Notes: generated from the letters alone by a model not told the origin. A DNA stretch of 64,000 nucleotides from Symsagittifera roscoffensis (GCF_963678635.1 NC_087068.1:38775649-38839648); one strand, 5' to 3'. Shown: positions 10,959 through 23,844, numbered from the stretch's first letter. A program made the numbers and translations.

Positions 10959-12600
10959 ATAGCGGATCCCCAGTGACGATTTTCAGCATAACGGACCTAA
11001 ATACAACATTAGGTAAAGCGAATCTTCAGCTACAATCTTCAAAAGATGAATGTTTTTGGATTATAATAACAAACGAATAAACATACTGGGAAAGGTGGCA
11101 GTGATGATGTCGTTGAACGGTTGGGCAGCACCAGCACAAGTGTCAGTATTATCCGGAAATCATTAGTCAATCCTGGGGCGTGATCTGATGGGCACCCTAG
11201 GCCTCGAGTTAGTGCAAAGGAAGAAAGTGATGGGAATCACAGGGGAAGGGAGCAGTCAAGAAGAGGAGGAATATGACGAATTGCAAACATATTTCTGTAA
11301 GTTGTACCCAAATATATTTACTAGAATAGGGAAGATCTGGAACGCGAAAGTAAGAGCTGAATTTTTCGAAAATTTGAAACCCATACAACAAAAAGGGCTC
11401 AGGGTGCCTATCAGTCTACAAGACAAGGTAGATAAAGAAACTCATCGGCTGATAAACGAAGGTCATATCGTAAATTACAAGAGTGCTCGGATAAGTATTT
11501 CGTCTCTCCTATAGTGATTACTGGAAAAAAAAGACGGAAGTATCAAATAAACACTGGAATCAAGAGAATTGAACAAGCAGGTACACAAGAATAAGTACCA
11601 AATGCCGAATTTTGCGAACTAGTAGACGGAATAAGTCAGATTATTGCTGAAAGAAAAGCGGGGAATGTACAACGTTGGACTTCCCATATGCGTACGGACA
11701 AGTTTCATTAAAACAAAAGACAAGCGAGCAATGCAATTTTTTACTGGTCGTCGGAAATCCACGAGAACTTATCGTTTTAAAAACGGATTTTACGGGCTTA
11801 CGTCAATGCCGGCGGAATTCCAAAAAGTCATTGATAATTTACTTCAGGAATTCCCTCAAGCTGACGCGTTCGTCGACGATATTTTCATTGCTTCAAAAAA
11901 AACTAAGATCGAGAACATTGCTTTAGTGGAAAAGATATTGAAAAAACTGGACGTTTCTAATGTCACGTTAAAATTACGAAAATGTGAATTTGCTAAAACC
12001 GAGTGCGAGTGGCTCGGATATCGGATCGGGGAAAATGGCATCGCGCCTCTAGTTAGAAAAACACAAGCGATAGAGGACCTGAAAACCCCAAAATCTCGAA
12101 AACAGTTGAAGTCTTTAATGGGTTCAATGCACAGTTTACACAAATTTTTGCCTAACTCGCGGAAGTAAGCGCACCATTAGGACCATTACTAAGTCAAAAT
12201 AACGATTTTGTCTGGACGCCCGTTTGCGAAAATGCGTTCCAACAACTAAAGTCGCTCGTGGAAAACATTGTCGAATTACGACATTTCGACATTTACCGTG
12301 AAAGTAGAATTATTTGTGATGCTAGTCACGATGGCCTAGGGGCCGTATTAGAACAGTATTGCGCCTCCGGCTGGCATCCGATTTCGTTTGCATCCAGTTA
12401 TCTTAATCCGGCTTAGAAAAAACACTCTACCAATGAATTAGAATTACTCGCGGTAGTGTGGGCCACGGAACATTTTCAAAATTATACATATGGCCGGTAT
12501 TTCACGTTTATATCGGATCACAAGGCACTACTTTTATTGTTAAATTCTTCACCGAGGGGAAATAAAATGTTTTCAGCCAATTAACTCAATGGTACGATCG
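10940..12600 (+). pseudogene. gypsy-1 pol: protease, reverse transcriptase and RNase H, frame-broken
   Basis: The aspartic protease site WIDSGSPVTIF is at about 10952-10984, in a different frame from gag. The frame moves again before LGRDLMGTLGLELV (about 11185) and the RT N-terminal HRLINEGHIV (11440-11475). The RT core lies at 11644-12168 with FKNGFYGLTSMPAEFQKVID and the catalytic FVDDIFIAS, then the connection ECEWLGYRIGENGI. RNase H follows (12170-12600): IICDASHDGLGAV, NELELLAVVWATEHF, ISDHKALLLL, supplying the D-E-D residues. Several indels and stops mean no continuous polyprotein. Classification as Ty3/gypsy rests on this domain order and motifs. Confidence 0.88.
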
Positions 12601-12604
12601 ACTA

Positions 12605-14073
12605 GTGCCATATGACTTTAAAGTTGAACATAGACAGGGGTCAAAAATGGGAAAGGCAGACTATTTGTCTCGGTTTCCGTCCGCAGAGGCACCTGAGACA
12701 AGTCATTATGATGAAAGTTTTACAGTAGCGAAAATAAAAATGATAAACACAGCATTGAAGCCTGAGGATCAAATGAAGCCTAGGGGTCGGAAAGTGAATA
12801 AAATAAGGCCAAAACCGACGGTAGAGGGCGATCAGTCATGTTCCGACACAACGAAAACAGTTCCATCCAATGGGAATGAAAGAAAAGATGAATATGCAAA
12901 TATTCACCATGAGCACAAACACTCAACAGAGGGCGTGTTTACATGCAACCGGTGGTTAACCAATCAGAATCGAGATATTTGCATACCGGCGAAAATATGC
13001 AAATACTGAAGAAAGAAATTCAAACGTTGTTCACAATACGTAAATTCCAGTTGCAAGCCTTCAATTTTGAGTAATATGAGTAATTTAAATTATAAAAACA
13101 TGATTCATTTGCCTGAAAAAAATGACCCACCAACTTCCGCCATTGTTAACACATCGACCAACTCTGGAGATGTAAACCTCAACGTTGTACTTAATTGGTT
13201 AAATCAACCACCCAGTGTCATTTCGGATTCAGATATTGAACTAATACCACCTGAAAAACTTGCTAAAAAACAGACTAATTCTCAAAAATTAAACACGATC
13301 ATCTCGTTTCCGCACCAGATCCCCGGGTTATCCTACCCACTTGTACAGAACGACAAATGGTTTTACTCTATAGTGCCATCAGACAGTAAAATCGTTAAAT
13401 AGATTGAACACCCGGAGGTCCTGAGTTTGAAATTGATAGAAGCGAATATAGAAAAAACCCAATTATGAAAACCATCAGGGATACAATCGGAGACAAGAAC
13501 CCACGAGCCAAGGAGATCATAACAAGACTGGGACAATACTACGCTCAACACTACAATGACTTTGCCTTACGTGAAAATTGCCTGTGGATGGACGGCCGGT
13601 TAGCCATACCGAAGGATATGTCATCAGCAGTTCTCAATCGTCTACACTTTAACCATCATGGGCGTGACAAAATGTTTGCAGCCGCAAAAGATTTGTGGAT
13701 ACCACTTATGCACAGGAACATCGCCGCTACAGCAAAATACTGCAAAAGCTGCTTAGAAGCAGGTAAAAATCTTAAATCAGATATTCCAAAAAGTGACATG
13801 GGGGAAACTTATGTGCCTAAGGAACCAAATGATTTAGTCCAATTAGATTTCTGGGGCCCGGGCAAATACGTAAAGGGTGAGAAGAAGTACGTACTTGTAG
13901 CAGTAGACACTTTTGCGCATTGGCCGTCGGCGTATGTCTGTTCAAGTAACAAGTCTAAAAATGTATTGAAGTTCCTAAGGAAGTACATAAATACTCATGG
14001 ACACCCAAGGAAATTGCATATGGATCAGGCCACTGGGTTTTTGTCGAATGAAATTAAAAATTTCTGTAACTAA
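12605..14073 (+). pseudogene. gypsy-1 RNase H tail and truncated integrase
   Basis: It starts with the RNase H end FKVEHRQGSKMGKADYLSRF. Then comes a low-complexity linker with a frame change around 13010-13460. The integrase runs 13465-14073. The HHCC zinc-binding region is visible (HFNHHGRDKMF ... CKSC, about 13651-13760), then the first catalytic Asp (VQLDFWGPG) and the second (LHMDQATGFLS). The frame stops 18 bases before the 3' LTR, so the catalytic glutamate, the integrase C-terminus and any polypurine tract are missing. The integrase cannot be active. Confidence 0.85.
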
Positions 14074-14091
14074 GAATGTATTGAAATAACA

Positions 14092-15029
14092 TGTTTGAAT
14101 CATTTTTCTAATTGCCCTGGTCTTAGTATTATTCTGATTAATATTTGAATATTTGATGAACACTTGGATGAATATTTGAAGTTATTTTTGCAATTGAAGT
14201 TTCTCAAAAACATAACATTATATAGCTTTGGGTCTAGAATCATGAAATAACTTTTTTGCAAATGCTTAATACCCATTTTTAATGCCATTAAAAATAATTG
14301 AAATATTTGTCGTAAAAGTTCGGTATGATATTTGTTGTCGAAATTTACCTTTACTCATTATTCCGACAACCCCCTCATGGGTGGAAAAGAGCTGGGTGGA
14401 ATGGGGGTAGGGCCTTTTTTTTTCAGGAGGATTTCGGCACTTCAAACAAGCTCGCAATGGGTCGTAGGGGAGTGCTATCATTTTACAGCCTTTTCAGCCA
14501 TGATTCGGAACGAAAAAAAATTCAGAAAACTCTCTGTTGGGATGTAATTGTCTAAATTATCACTGATTTTCCCCTTTAACACTAAATTAGATAATGACTG
14601 GCAGTAAATTAATTAGAGCCTGACGTCCTAATCTATTTCCCTAATGTTTTAAGCGCTATATTAATGAATTTTAATCTTTGGTGCATTTTTTGTGTTGTAT
14701 TTTATTGTCAATCAATGAAGTCAAAAAAAACTGTAGTTGCATACCAAGTAATCAACTAAGCTACCCTTGCTCATGTGTAGTGAGATAGGGACCAGTTTTG
14801 AGTTTATGTAAGTGCTGTCAATTGTTTGAGATAGGAACCAGTTCTGAGTTTATGTAAGTGCTATCAATTTGTTCCTTCTGTCTGGGGACCTGCTGTCGTG
14901 ACCTTGCGATCTCTAATGTCCGATGTGATCTGAAATAAGACAGTGCAGTAAGATTTCGATTTGATGCCTAACAGTTGACTACAATTAAACTTAAGAAACA
15001 AATACATTATACATTTACGAACTTCAACA
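14092..15029 (+). repeat. 3' LTR of gypsy-1
   Basis: Nearly identical to 8797-9747, with small deletions near its start (TTAGTATTATTCTG versus TTAGTATGTTGCTTCTG) and near its end. Same TG...CA termini. Confidence 0.92.
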
Positions 15030-16967
15030 GTAGACTCACAAATCTCCGATTGATGTTAGTTTTTTATGTAGTTCATAGAGAAAATTCATCGCCATCAAGT
15101 TTTTGGATGCTCCCTAATCAATCATGAATGCCGAGGAAAACATATACTTTTAAAATTTATATTTTTCGTCAAATGCTTACGTTGATACAAAATTCAGTCA
15201 GTGATCTATTAGATGAGATATAAAGAAAAATAACTTGGAAATTGGATGCAAGTTTACGAGTTTAGTTTTCGATTGTAGTAAAAATCTTCGGAAACAAAAT
15301 AGTTTTTAAAAAACAATGAACCGCAACCTTCAATAATGGCCTACTGACTAAAGCAACAACGGTGAAAATCAGAACTCCTAATCACAATACACAAGATATT
15401 CAGGAAAACTTTGTATGGCAATAATTATGTCTCTGCTTGCTTGAATTGTAGGTTTAAAATTTTACAATTGTGACAGGCCAAAAATTCTGCAATCATGTAC
15501 TAGCTCTGAGAAATTTGAGAGAACATTTACTTCTGCAGCTTTTTTCCGACAACTTCTATATTTAATATTAAGTTAATTGAATTTAACATTTGTTTTTGAA
15601 CAAATCCATCCGAATATTTTTAACTAAGTTTTTTCTTAATATTTATTGTTATGCCCAATGCAATGATGAAAAATTTATTTTTTCTTTCAGGTTGTATCAT
15701 GTGTTGTATCATCTTTTGATACAAAGAAAATCTGTTATGTTTTCCCCATTAAATTAACGTAATGATATCTTTAATAAAATTCCGTCTGTTTGTTCAGGTT
15801 AAAAAACTGAAAATATTTGCTATGAGTTTTCAATTGTTTTCTTATCTGAATTTTGAGCAATTACAAAAAAAGTTGGCTGCAATTTGCCTTGGTCCAAGTA
15901 TCAAACTCTTATTTTCGCAGCTGGCGCTGAAAATTTTTAAAAATTTCTTGGATTTGATGAAGCAGGGATAGTCATAATTGATTCAAAACTGTATGAATGA
16001 CCAGTACTGCAAATGAACTGATCAAGAATAAGTGACCACTGATCAGTGCCTGAAACAGCAATGATTATTTAACGTAAGCTATAGACCTGAATGATGGATA
16101 AATCAATGTGACAATGGCTATTCTGAAAATTTGCGCTGATTGCAAGGTTATTTTGCGCTAAATATTAAATCATCTCTGTTTCAGAGATGATTCAGCGCTT
16201 ATTCAGATCTAAGTTTTTCAGCTCTGATTCAGAATCATTTCAGCGCTAAGTTCAAGTTTTTTCTATGTTTTTGTCCTGATCGTTAAACAGCAATAATTAT
16301 CTCTGCGACATCAATCCAGGTACTTAAAGGTAATTGATATATTTATAATTACAAAATCTAAACCTCCAGCTATGTACCTAATTTCATGAAACAAAAACTG
16401 AGGATCGTTCTATTGTTAAAAGCTTGCTTTTGTTAAAAAAATTTTAAAGCATGCAACACCATCAATTTTCACATTCACATGAATATTTTTCCTATAAAAA
16501 GTTGACCTCAGATGAAATAATCGATTCATCAATTATAACGCTACGATTTGAAACAAACAATAAAATTTTTGATTGCTTCTTTTCCTCCATTCCGATCATT
16601 TTATAGCATCTGAGATCAAACTGGAAAGGTTTCTACATCTCTTAAAATGGGGAATAGTTTTGAAACTCTTTCGATTGAAGTAAAATTTTTATGTTACAAA
16701 CGCTTGACCATCCATAGTACTTACTATAATTTTTCAATACCAAAAATTGCCAAAATTTGGCTATAGGTTGAAAACAAAGCTCAACTTCACCCTGCTAGGT
16801 TAGTTTTCATTTCGAGAAGTTGACATGCCATCAAAAGTGAAGACGGTTGGATAGAACATAAATTTGACCAAGTAAAAATTTTCTTAATTCTAGACGAAAA
16901 AAAGTTTTAAACACGAATGGATTTTGACAAAATTTTGACAAAAAAATTCACTCCACCTTATCGATGT
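15030..16967. other. Non-coding AT-rich DNA
   Basis: No exon, RNA gene or long repeat recognised. A perfect short hairpin, AATCATCTCTG-TTT-CAGAGATGATT, is at about 16166-16192. Confidence 0.5.
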
Positions 16968-17840
16968 TCATTGACCATTTAACCATGGGACATTTTTTAA
17001 GGGTTGTTGGTCGATTATTTATAAAATAGAAACATCCAAATTAATCCATTAAATTTGTTATAATCCGGCTTTGTATTCAGCATAATTGATTAATTTTTGT
17101 TTTAAAAATCCAAGAAAAGTGATTTTCTGTAAAACTTACGTTGATGTGAAATGTTTATTCTTTCTGTAGATGTTAAAGTTTAACTTTTGCTGCGTTCTAA
17201 AAACTAGAGCCCGATTGAACGCGTGAACACACTCCCCTCCTCTACACCCTTAACGTTCGACATCCTCCACTATTTTTAACTCCCCAACTCCATCACAGAA
17301 CCCTCCGAGCCACAACAAGCCCGCACCAACCTACAACAATTGTAAATGCAGGGACGAGGTAATTTGTCGGGAAAGGGGGTTATTGTGATACACCCATAAA
17401 TAACATGAAGTTAGTAGGCGGAACGTAGTAGGGTTAAGAAAAATCATAAACACTTAAAGATCGGGTGAACACCAGAGGAGCGGGGGTGACAATGAGTAGG
17501 GTGAGAATTCAGACGCCGGAAGATTTAAAATAAAGGACTTAAAATGATTTTAGGGGGGTTCAAAAGTCAGCAAAAAGGAAAAAAAAATAGGTATATTTAT
17601 TATAACAGAGTGTGAGAATATAACACTTTTTGAGCCAGAATCAAAATTAACCTGAACTTGTCTGCGGCAACGTATGCTAAGCCAAAAGCAAAAGATAGCT
17701 TTTAAAACTTTCAGACTATTGCTAGATAAATATCATAATTCATTATACTAAAATTTTCATAATCCATTATACTGAACTATAATCGATGGAAATGACTTTT
17801 TTGAATTGACCAAAATAGGACTATAATCCAGTTTTCGTCA
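16968..17840 (+). repeat. Left arm of a long inverted repeat (pairs with 23845-24362)
   Basis: Matches the reverse complement of 23845-24362: outermost CATTGACCATTTAACC, then TTGTTATAATCCGG, AATCCAAGAAAA, TGATTTTCTGT, the GC-rich GTGAACACCAGAGGAGCGGG, then GGCAACGTATGCTAAGCC and GCAAAAGATAG. The left arm has about 290 extra bases (about 17190-17460, GC-rich) that the right arm lacks. Confidence 0.75.
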
Positions 17841-18398
17841 AATAAAATTGTTTACTACGACTAAAATGGAGAAGTGATGATCTGAGAAATCATCCAAGTT
17901 AATACTCTTTGTATGAAACTTAAAAATAATGAAAACAAGAACCTAACCAATCTTAAAACAATTAAAATGGTTCAGAAAAGATTCAACATTTTTTTCTGGG
18001 CCTTTATTATCAGTTGAGTTTAGCCAAAACGGGTCAACTATGAGTCTCAATGGGTCAACTATTAGAAGTTCTCATAATTTTAATCAATTCTATTCATGTA
18101 TGCGATGCTACTATATATGTCGAATGTATTTTTGGTAAAAGTTTCCAAAAATGGGATTACGTGAACAAAAAGATATTTATCACTAGTGACATAACTTGTT
18201 CTTATGTATACTTTTCCCACTGATAGCAGCTATAAATACCAACTAAATTTTAAGTAAATGATCATCAAAATCGATCTCAATAAAATCTTCTTAACAAATT
18301 TTTTGCCTTGCACCGATCCTCAACAGTGGTGTCTAGACTGGAAACATGAAATGAATAACCCTAACAATTCATTGTATCTTTCGAAACCTTAGAAGGCA
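17841..18398. other. Non-coding DNA between the left inverted-repeat arm and gypsy-2
   Basis: No motif recognised. An LTR for gypsy-2 might be expected here, but no matching copy was found downstream. Confidence 0.4.
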
Positions 18399-19830
18399 AT
18401 GGATTGGCTGCTTGATTTTCTTGGTAGAGCGCGCTTAGAGAAGACTGACAAGGCTGCAGACGAAACTAAACCACCCGCAGGCCTTCAAAGGACGCATTTC
18501 TTCCTCAGCCAATGTGGATTGCAAGCAATCATGAAGTTGCGGAATCTTGTTTCGCCAGACAACCTCAGCGGGAGTTGCTGAATGAGCCACGTTCCTAGCG
18601 ACAGTTCAGATTCACGGAGAGTCTGACGACGATTTTATTTGAAGACTTAGTGAAGCTGCTCGGTATAGTAAGTTTTCAGAACTTGAAAACATCGCTCATG
18701 CGGAAAATGAGATGAAACGAATGAATTTCATCTCGGGACTACAATCAACAGACTCTAAACTCAAATTACCTGAGGCAACAAGAGATAAAACAGACAAAAG
18801 TCAGAGGGTGAACTGGAAAGCTCTGAGAACGGCACTAAAGAATGAATGCTTTTTTTTTGCATCGAGTCTCATTGGCATGGCCGCCGCATGTGAAAGTATC
18901 GTCATTGATGGCGCTGAGGAGAAAATGTAGGTGGACACATATGCTGATACAACAAAGATATCGTCGAGCATCTGGGAGAAGCCTGGAAGACCTACTCTAA
19001 ATGGAACTGATTGGACTCTAGAAGCGTACGATGGACACAAACTCTACTTCAAAGGAACCGCATTCTGTGACCTAAACTGGAAGGGTCGAATCTACTCGAA
19101 GCTACCCCTGACAGTTGTGCAATCAAACAAAGATTTCCGACTCCTTGGATGCGAACTATTACCAACCCAATACTCGATACATGGGCTTTCAGGGACATTA
19201 TCGGCAGTCAAAAGATACCAGGCCGAAATTAAATTGAAGCCTGGAGCCCAGACGCTTTTCCGCAAAGCACGCAAAACTCCGTTGGCGATTCAAGAGGCAG
19301 TAAAAGAAAAGCTAAAGGACATGGTCAGGCACGGAGATAAAGCAGCCCGTAGGAGTCAGCGATAAATCACCAGTCGTGTGGCAGAGAAAGAAAAATGGGG
19401 ACCTCAGACTTTGTGCAGACCTCAAATTTCACCTCAATGGCACAGTAATAGAGGAAGGATACTCATTACCCGACATGGAGACAGTTTTCCATAACTTGCA
19501 TGGAGTCAAATTCTTTGATTAAATTGACCTTTCAGATGATTGCCATCAAATCGAACTTGATGATGAAGCAACAAAGAATTGCTTAATCAACACCCAACAG
19601 GGGCTAATCAAGATGTGTCGTCTACTTCAACGGTTCAAGAACTCTTGTTCGGTCTTTCAGAACTGAACCGAAAACACACTCAAAGAAATCAAAGATTTGA
19701 TTATCTTCCAAGACGACCTTCTTGTCTACGGAACACCACGCGAGCAATACGAAAAGCATATGACGGCAGTCTTTGGACGACTCAGAGAGACGAATTTCAC
19801 CATCAATGTGTAGTATTGCAATTAATACAC
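18399..19830 (+). pseudogene. gypsy-2: gag, protease linker and reverse transcriptase of a second Ty3/gypsy element (5' part)
   Basis: A gag-like start MDWLLDFLGRARLEK with GLQAIMKLRNLVSPDNLS (18399-18581) fits gypsy capsid segments. A protease-to-RT linker follows: ADTTKISSSIWEKPGRPTL, LLGCELLPTQYSIHG and KLKPGAQTLFRKARKTPLAI (18931-19365). The RT has NGDLRLCADLKFHLNG, EGYSLPDMETVFHNL and the catalytic FQDDLLVYGTPREQYEKH in shifted frames up to about 19815. Stops (including one in FD*IDLSDD) and indels show it is dead. Motifs and frames differ from gypsy-1, so this is a separate family. The protein breaks off after NFTINV and resumes at 21957. Confidence 0.82.
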
Positions 19831-20129
19831 TAACCGATGGTTTAATTTAGTTTTCTAACAATATAAATACCACTCCGATTTAAATAACTTTTTCAAGATT
19901 GGACTCAGCTTTTCTGTTGCTTTTGGCCTGAATAATGAAACCAAGTACGTCGCCAGCTAAGCGGACTGGTTTACTTTCTTGCCTTGAAAAGCAGACAGCG
20001 CGGTGAAAAAGCCCCATTCTTTTTGCAATCTCTACAAGTCACTTTGAATTTCCAATTAAGTAAAGCAAGTGCAACACTGATATATTCCGTGATTATTTAA
20101 TTAGTGATGATATATTCCGTGATGCTTAA

Positions 20130-20488
20130 TTATTTAGTAATTGAAACAAAGGGATCTATCAAACGACGCCAGCGTTTCTCTTAGTAAATCTGGTGCGGCC
20201 AGTAAGATAACAATTTGAGGTCCCAATAAAAAGATAGTACTTGTTCAGATAAAACATATGATAGTTCACTTATTTTCCTTTTTACTTTCATGTAGCTTTT
20301 TCAAACTTCGATTATTCAATTGTATCGTCAAACTGAACTGTAAGTTTTGAAGATCTGTCAAGCAATGACACTACCCGAGTGCACGAACCGATCAATTGAA
20401 TTAGTTTTTATCCATAATGTTTCACTCTATTGTGTTTGTGCGTGACACAAAATTACCCGTAGCCGGAAAAACACTTAACAAAGAGGAA
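20130..20488 (+). repeat. Direct repeat 1 of the element inside gypsy-2
   Basis: About 85-90% similar by eye to 21432-21787. Just upstream is a short tandem GATATATTCCGTGAT (twice, about 20080-20122). Confidence 0.65.
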
Positions 20489-21431
20489 GCACACAAAAAT
20501 TACCAATCTCGAAATTACTTAATCTACTAAAGTTACTATTTCTATATTTGTGTACGACACACAATTCCTCTATTATCTGCTTCTGTGAGACACAGAAAAA
20601 CTTACTGTTTTAATGATCTTTTACAACGGAGTGTAAACAGGCAAAAAAAATTGGAAATTTTTTTTAAAAAACTAGATATAGACGGAGTCAGCACAAAATG
20701 GAACAAAAAAAATTTCGTTTGTATTTAGTATTGTTAGGAGCAAAACCCCAGCAACATGGTTGCAATCCAGTTTCGATGATGACAAAATCCACAAACATCG
20801 GGACAGGGAGGATTAGGACGTTCCAGGAGTCAAATAGAAGAAAAACGACAAAAGACATTGTGAGAGAAGAGAACGAAAATGAAAGAAAGTGCATGTTCTA
20901 AAAGAAAAATTAAGGACACCCTTTCAATTTTACGTACCATTTCATAATTTCTTTAATTCTAAAAGATTCTAAAAATCAATAAGTTGCAAATGCCCATTTC
21001 ATCTCACTGGAAAAAAAGGGGAAAGAAAGTTTGAAGACAAGACTGCAGGCGCAGATTTGTCTCGGCCAAAGAGCAGAGAAATCAATCAATTTGAATCTTC
21101 TGGTTTATTATTTTCCTTACTTGCTCAGTCGAGTTGATTTACTTTCCTTTCTTTGTTTATCAATACTTTTTCCTTAACAAAAGTATACTGAAAAACTTGA
21201 CATTCTAGAACTGACAGAGGTAAAATTCTAAACTTTTCCTTCAACTTTAATTAGTATAAAACTACCTAAAAACACCAAACCTCTTTTGGTTTTCAAGTCA
21301 GTTGATCATCTATTGATAACTCCTCTACACTTCTTTACACTTCTTAATCTGTTTATATAAATTTTAATTTAACTCTAGTACAAAATTGATTATGATCTGT
21401 GATAACATTTAGCATGTTGCTTTTTTTTTAA

Positions 21432-21787
21432 TTAGTAGTTGAAACAAAGGAATCTATCAAACGACGCCAGGGTTTCTTTTAGTAAATCTGGTGCAAACAG
21501 AGAGCTAGCAATTTGAGCGCCCAATAAAAAAGAGAGTACTTGTTCAAATGTAACATATGATAGTTCACTGATTCTCCTTTTTACTTTCATGTAGGATTTT
21601 AAACTTCAATTATTTTAAGTCTCGAAGAACTGTCAAGCAATGACACTACCCGAGCCGAGTGCACGGACCGATGGTTGATCAATTGAATTAGTGTTTCTCT
21701 ATAAATTTTCACTCCGTTGTGTTTGTGCATGACACAAAATTACCCATAGCCGGGAAAACACTTAACAAACCGGAAGGACACATTGCT
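21432..21787 (+). repeat. Direct repeat 2 of the element inside gypsy-2
   Basis: Pairs with 20130-20488. It contains an extra short segment around GAGCCGAGTGCACGG. Confidence 0.65.
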
Positions 21788-21956
21788 AAGCAGAAAAAGC
21801 ATAATTTATTTGCTTAGCACACACATTTCTTTTAATTTTTTTAGTTAATTTACTTAATAACTGAAAGAATAGGATCTATCAAACGACCCCAGCGTTTAAA
21901 TAAAAACTGAGACCAAATCAAACTCGAAACTAATCTTACTCTATTTCGTTTTCAGG

Positions 21957-22590
21957 CTACTCAGTTTCAGCTCATGGAATCAGGGAAAGATATTTGGAGA
22001 ACCAAGATACCCGCGAACCACAAAAAAAAATCAACCATTTTGAGGACTGGCAAACTTCTACGGAAGAATGATTCCTAATTTTGCAACCAAGATGCTCACA
22101 CTCAATGACTTACGGATTCAAATCTTCGAGTGGACAGACCGGCAAAACAAGTGCTCTCGAAGTATCACCGAAGAACTCTGCTCAAAACTAGCCGTGCAAC
22201 CCTACTCCCTGCACAAAGAAGCGACTGTGACCAACGATGCTTCAGAGCAGGTAGTCAGCGGGATTCTCTCACAAGAAAGACATCTAGTGATCTACGTTTC
22301 AAAAAGCTATCATCAGCTGAGCGCAACTATTTCAACATAGAAGGAGAAGCTTTTGAAATTGTGTTTATTTTCACACGACTGAAACAGTTTTTACTGAGGC
22401 GCAAATTCACTCTGAAAACAGATCACAATTCTTGCAGTACCTTTTTGCGCCTCTAGGAGAGATACCGAAGACAGCATCAGCTAGAATAACCAGATGGACC
22501 AATGCGCTGTTGGGATTTGACTGCAAGTTAAAATATTTGCCAAGAGAGCAGATCACCAACGCGAACGCTCTTGAAGTTTATATTTAAACT
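21957..22590 (+). pseudogene. gypsy-2: RT connection and RNase H (3' part)
   Basis: Resumes with GYSVSAHGIRED, then TNDASEQVVSGILSQE, VIYVSKSYHQLSA, EGEAFEIVFIFTRLKQFL and KTDHNS, ending with FDCKLKYLPREQITNANAL (about 22515-22580), all in RNase H order but in alternating frames. It joins logically to the RT fragment ending near 19815. The resuming point is preceded by a pyrimidine-rich TTTCGTTTTCAG, which looks like a splice acceptor. No LTR of this element was recognised. Confidence 0.8.
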
Positions 22591-23844
22591 TCAATTGTTG
22601 GTATTTATGCAATTTAAACCCTTGGTCTTTTTCGTGTCCTGAAAAGTTTTTTTGGCAATTTCATATGTAAAATAAATTCTTGCCTTTCCAAAGTAGCGTG
22701 CAATTTTCTGAATATCACAGTGTTTTTGCGGCCCATTGTGAATTCAAAATTTTAATGTTTGTGGCTTTATTTTTAAAGAGTTGCAAGTTGATTGATCGTG
22801 AGAGCGGGAAACGGTGAAATTGATGGCCAATGTAGATGCTAAGTCATTTGCAAAAGAGCAAAAACAATCCACACTATTCGAGTTTGTTTGTAAGAATAAT
22901 TTCATGTCGACTGAATTGTGTGATTAACTTTTTTTAACTATACATATGCAAAATTAATTTTATGGAGAATTATAAATCGACTGACAGTTTAAACAGTTAA
23001 AGAGAAACTGAAGCAGAATAGCGAAGTCAATTGCTCAAAAACCTGCATCCGCACTATTCAATCGTTTGTCAAATAAAAAAAAAGTTTTCACTTCGTAGTA
23101 AACTCTGTGTTAATATTATTGCATTTATTTATTTCACAAAACTTTTACTTAAGAGAGCGCATTTTTACTATTTGCTTACGGTTTATGTTCAAAAAATCTG
23201 TTAAAAAAATTTGAAAAAATGTTTTAAGTTTCGTCGCGGTTTTTCAACTATATTGAAACTGAAAGGAAAAGTTATGACAAAAAAACTTGCTCAGAAAATT
23301 TGATCTGTGGGGTTAATTTTAATAATAATTAATGAGTCTTTCTTTCCGATTACATATCGCGCAAAAACCCCGATCAGCAACATGTCTCCACTTCTACGTC
23401 CAGCTAAAAGGCTATATTCTGAATTTTCGCTAAAGTTTGCGAACCATTTCTTATAAAAAAACCACAATAATGTGTTTTCAAAATTGACCTGCTCAGCTGT
23501 CAGACAAAAATAATTAAATTCTTTTTGGTTTTGAAACACAAAACTTGTTCAGGTAGTTTCTAGCTCAGTGGAAGCCTTTTAGCTCAATTATCATCGTTTT
23601 CTGGCAAACATTTTGCAGATTTTGGGTCAATTTTACTGATCCAAAAACCATGTTTTTCAGGCTTTGAAATTTTTTCCCGAAAAAATTAATTTGAAGCTGC
23701 TATTTTAAAAAGAGTGATTTCGTTATAAAAATTATTGTGATATTGTTTTTACCTGCACTAGAGTCTCCTAAATAAAGATCAAACACAACATATTTTCATC
23801 GTCAATCTCCGTTTGAGTCAAAAATAAGCAATTTAAATCAATAG
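22591..23844. other. Non-coding DNA inside the inverted-repeat block
   Basis: AT-rich. A somewhat less AT-rich frame on the minus strand around 23340-23420 has no recognisable domain or splice context. Nothing else seen. Confidence 0.45.

Larger units (their letters stand above)
8797..15029 (+). mobile_element. gypsy-1: LTR retrotransposon (Ty3/gypsy), decayed
   Basis: Two long direct repeats (LTRs) at 8797-9747 and 14092-15029 both start TGTTTGAATC and end ACTTCAACA, i.e. TG...CA. Between them the order is gag with zinc knuckles, protease (DSG), reverse transcriptase (FVDD), RNase H, integrase: the Ty3/gypsy order. Each part is broken by stops or frame changes. The LTRs look nearly identical apart from small indels, suggesting recent insertion or gene conversion. 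The immediate flanks (ttata on the left, gtaga on the right) do not match, so no target-site duplication is visible. No envelope-like frame is present. Confidence 0.93.
19831..21956. mobile_element. Insertion splitting gypsy-2, with ~355-bp direct repeats (TRIM-like)
   Basis: Separates the RT from the RNase H of gypsy-2. Contains two direct repeats, about 20130-20488 and 21432-21787, sharing AATCTATCAAACGACGCCAG-like starts, AGTACTTGTTCA, CATATGATAGTTCACT, GTCAAGCAATGACACTACCC and GACACAAAATTACCC. A third short partial copy lies at about 21849-21896. The ~0.94-kb interior has no retrotransposon domain. The layout fits a small non-autonomous LTR element, but ends and target duplication are not defined. 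Confidence 0.6.

Noticed and set aside
8790-15035. Target-site duplication for gypsy-1
   Set aside because: Flanking bases (ttata and gtaga) do not match, so none is claimed.
20698-20901. 67-codon frame on both strands within the insertion in gypsy-2
   Set aside because: Overlaps on both strands, no motif, interior of a non-autonomous repeat.
23291-23539. 82-codon minus-strand frame
   Set aside because: No splice context, no motif, inside a transposon-rich block.
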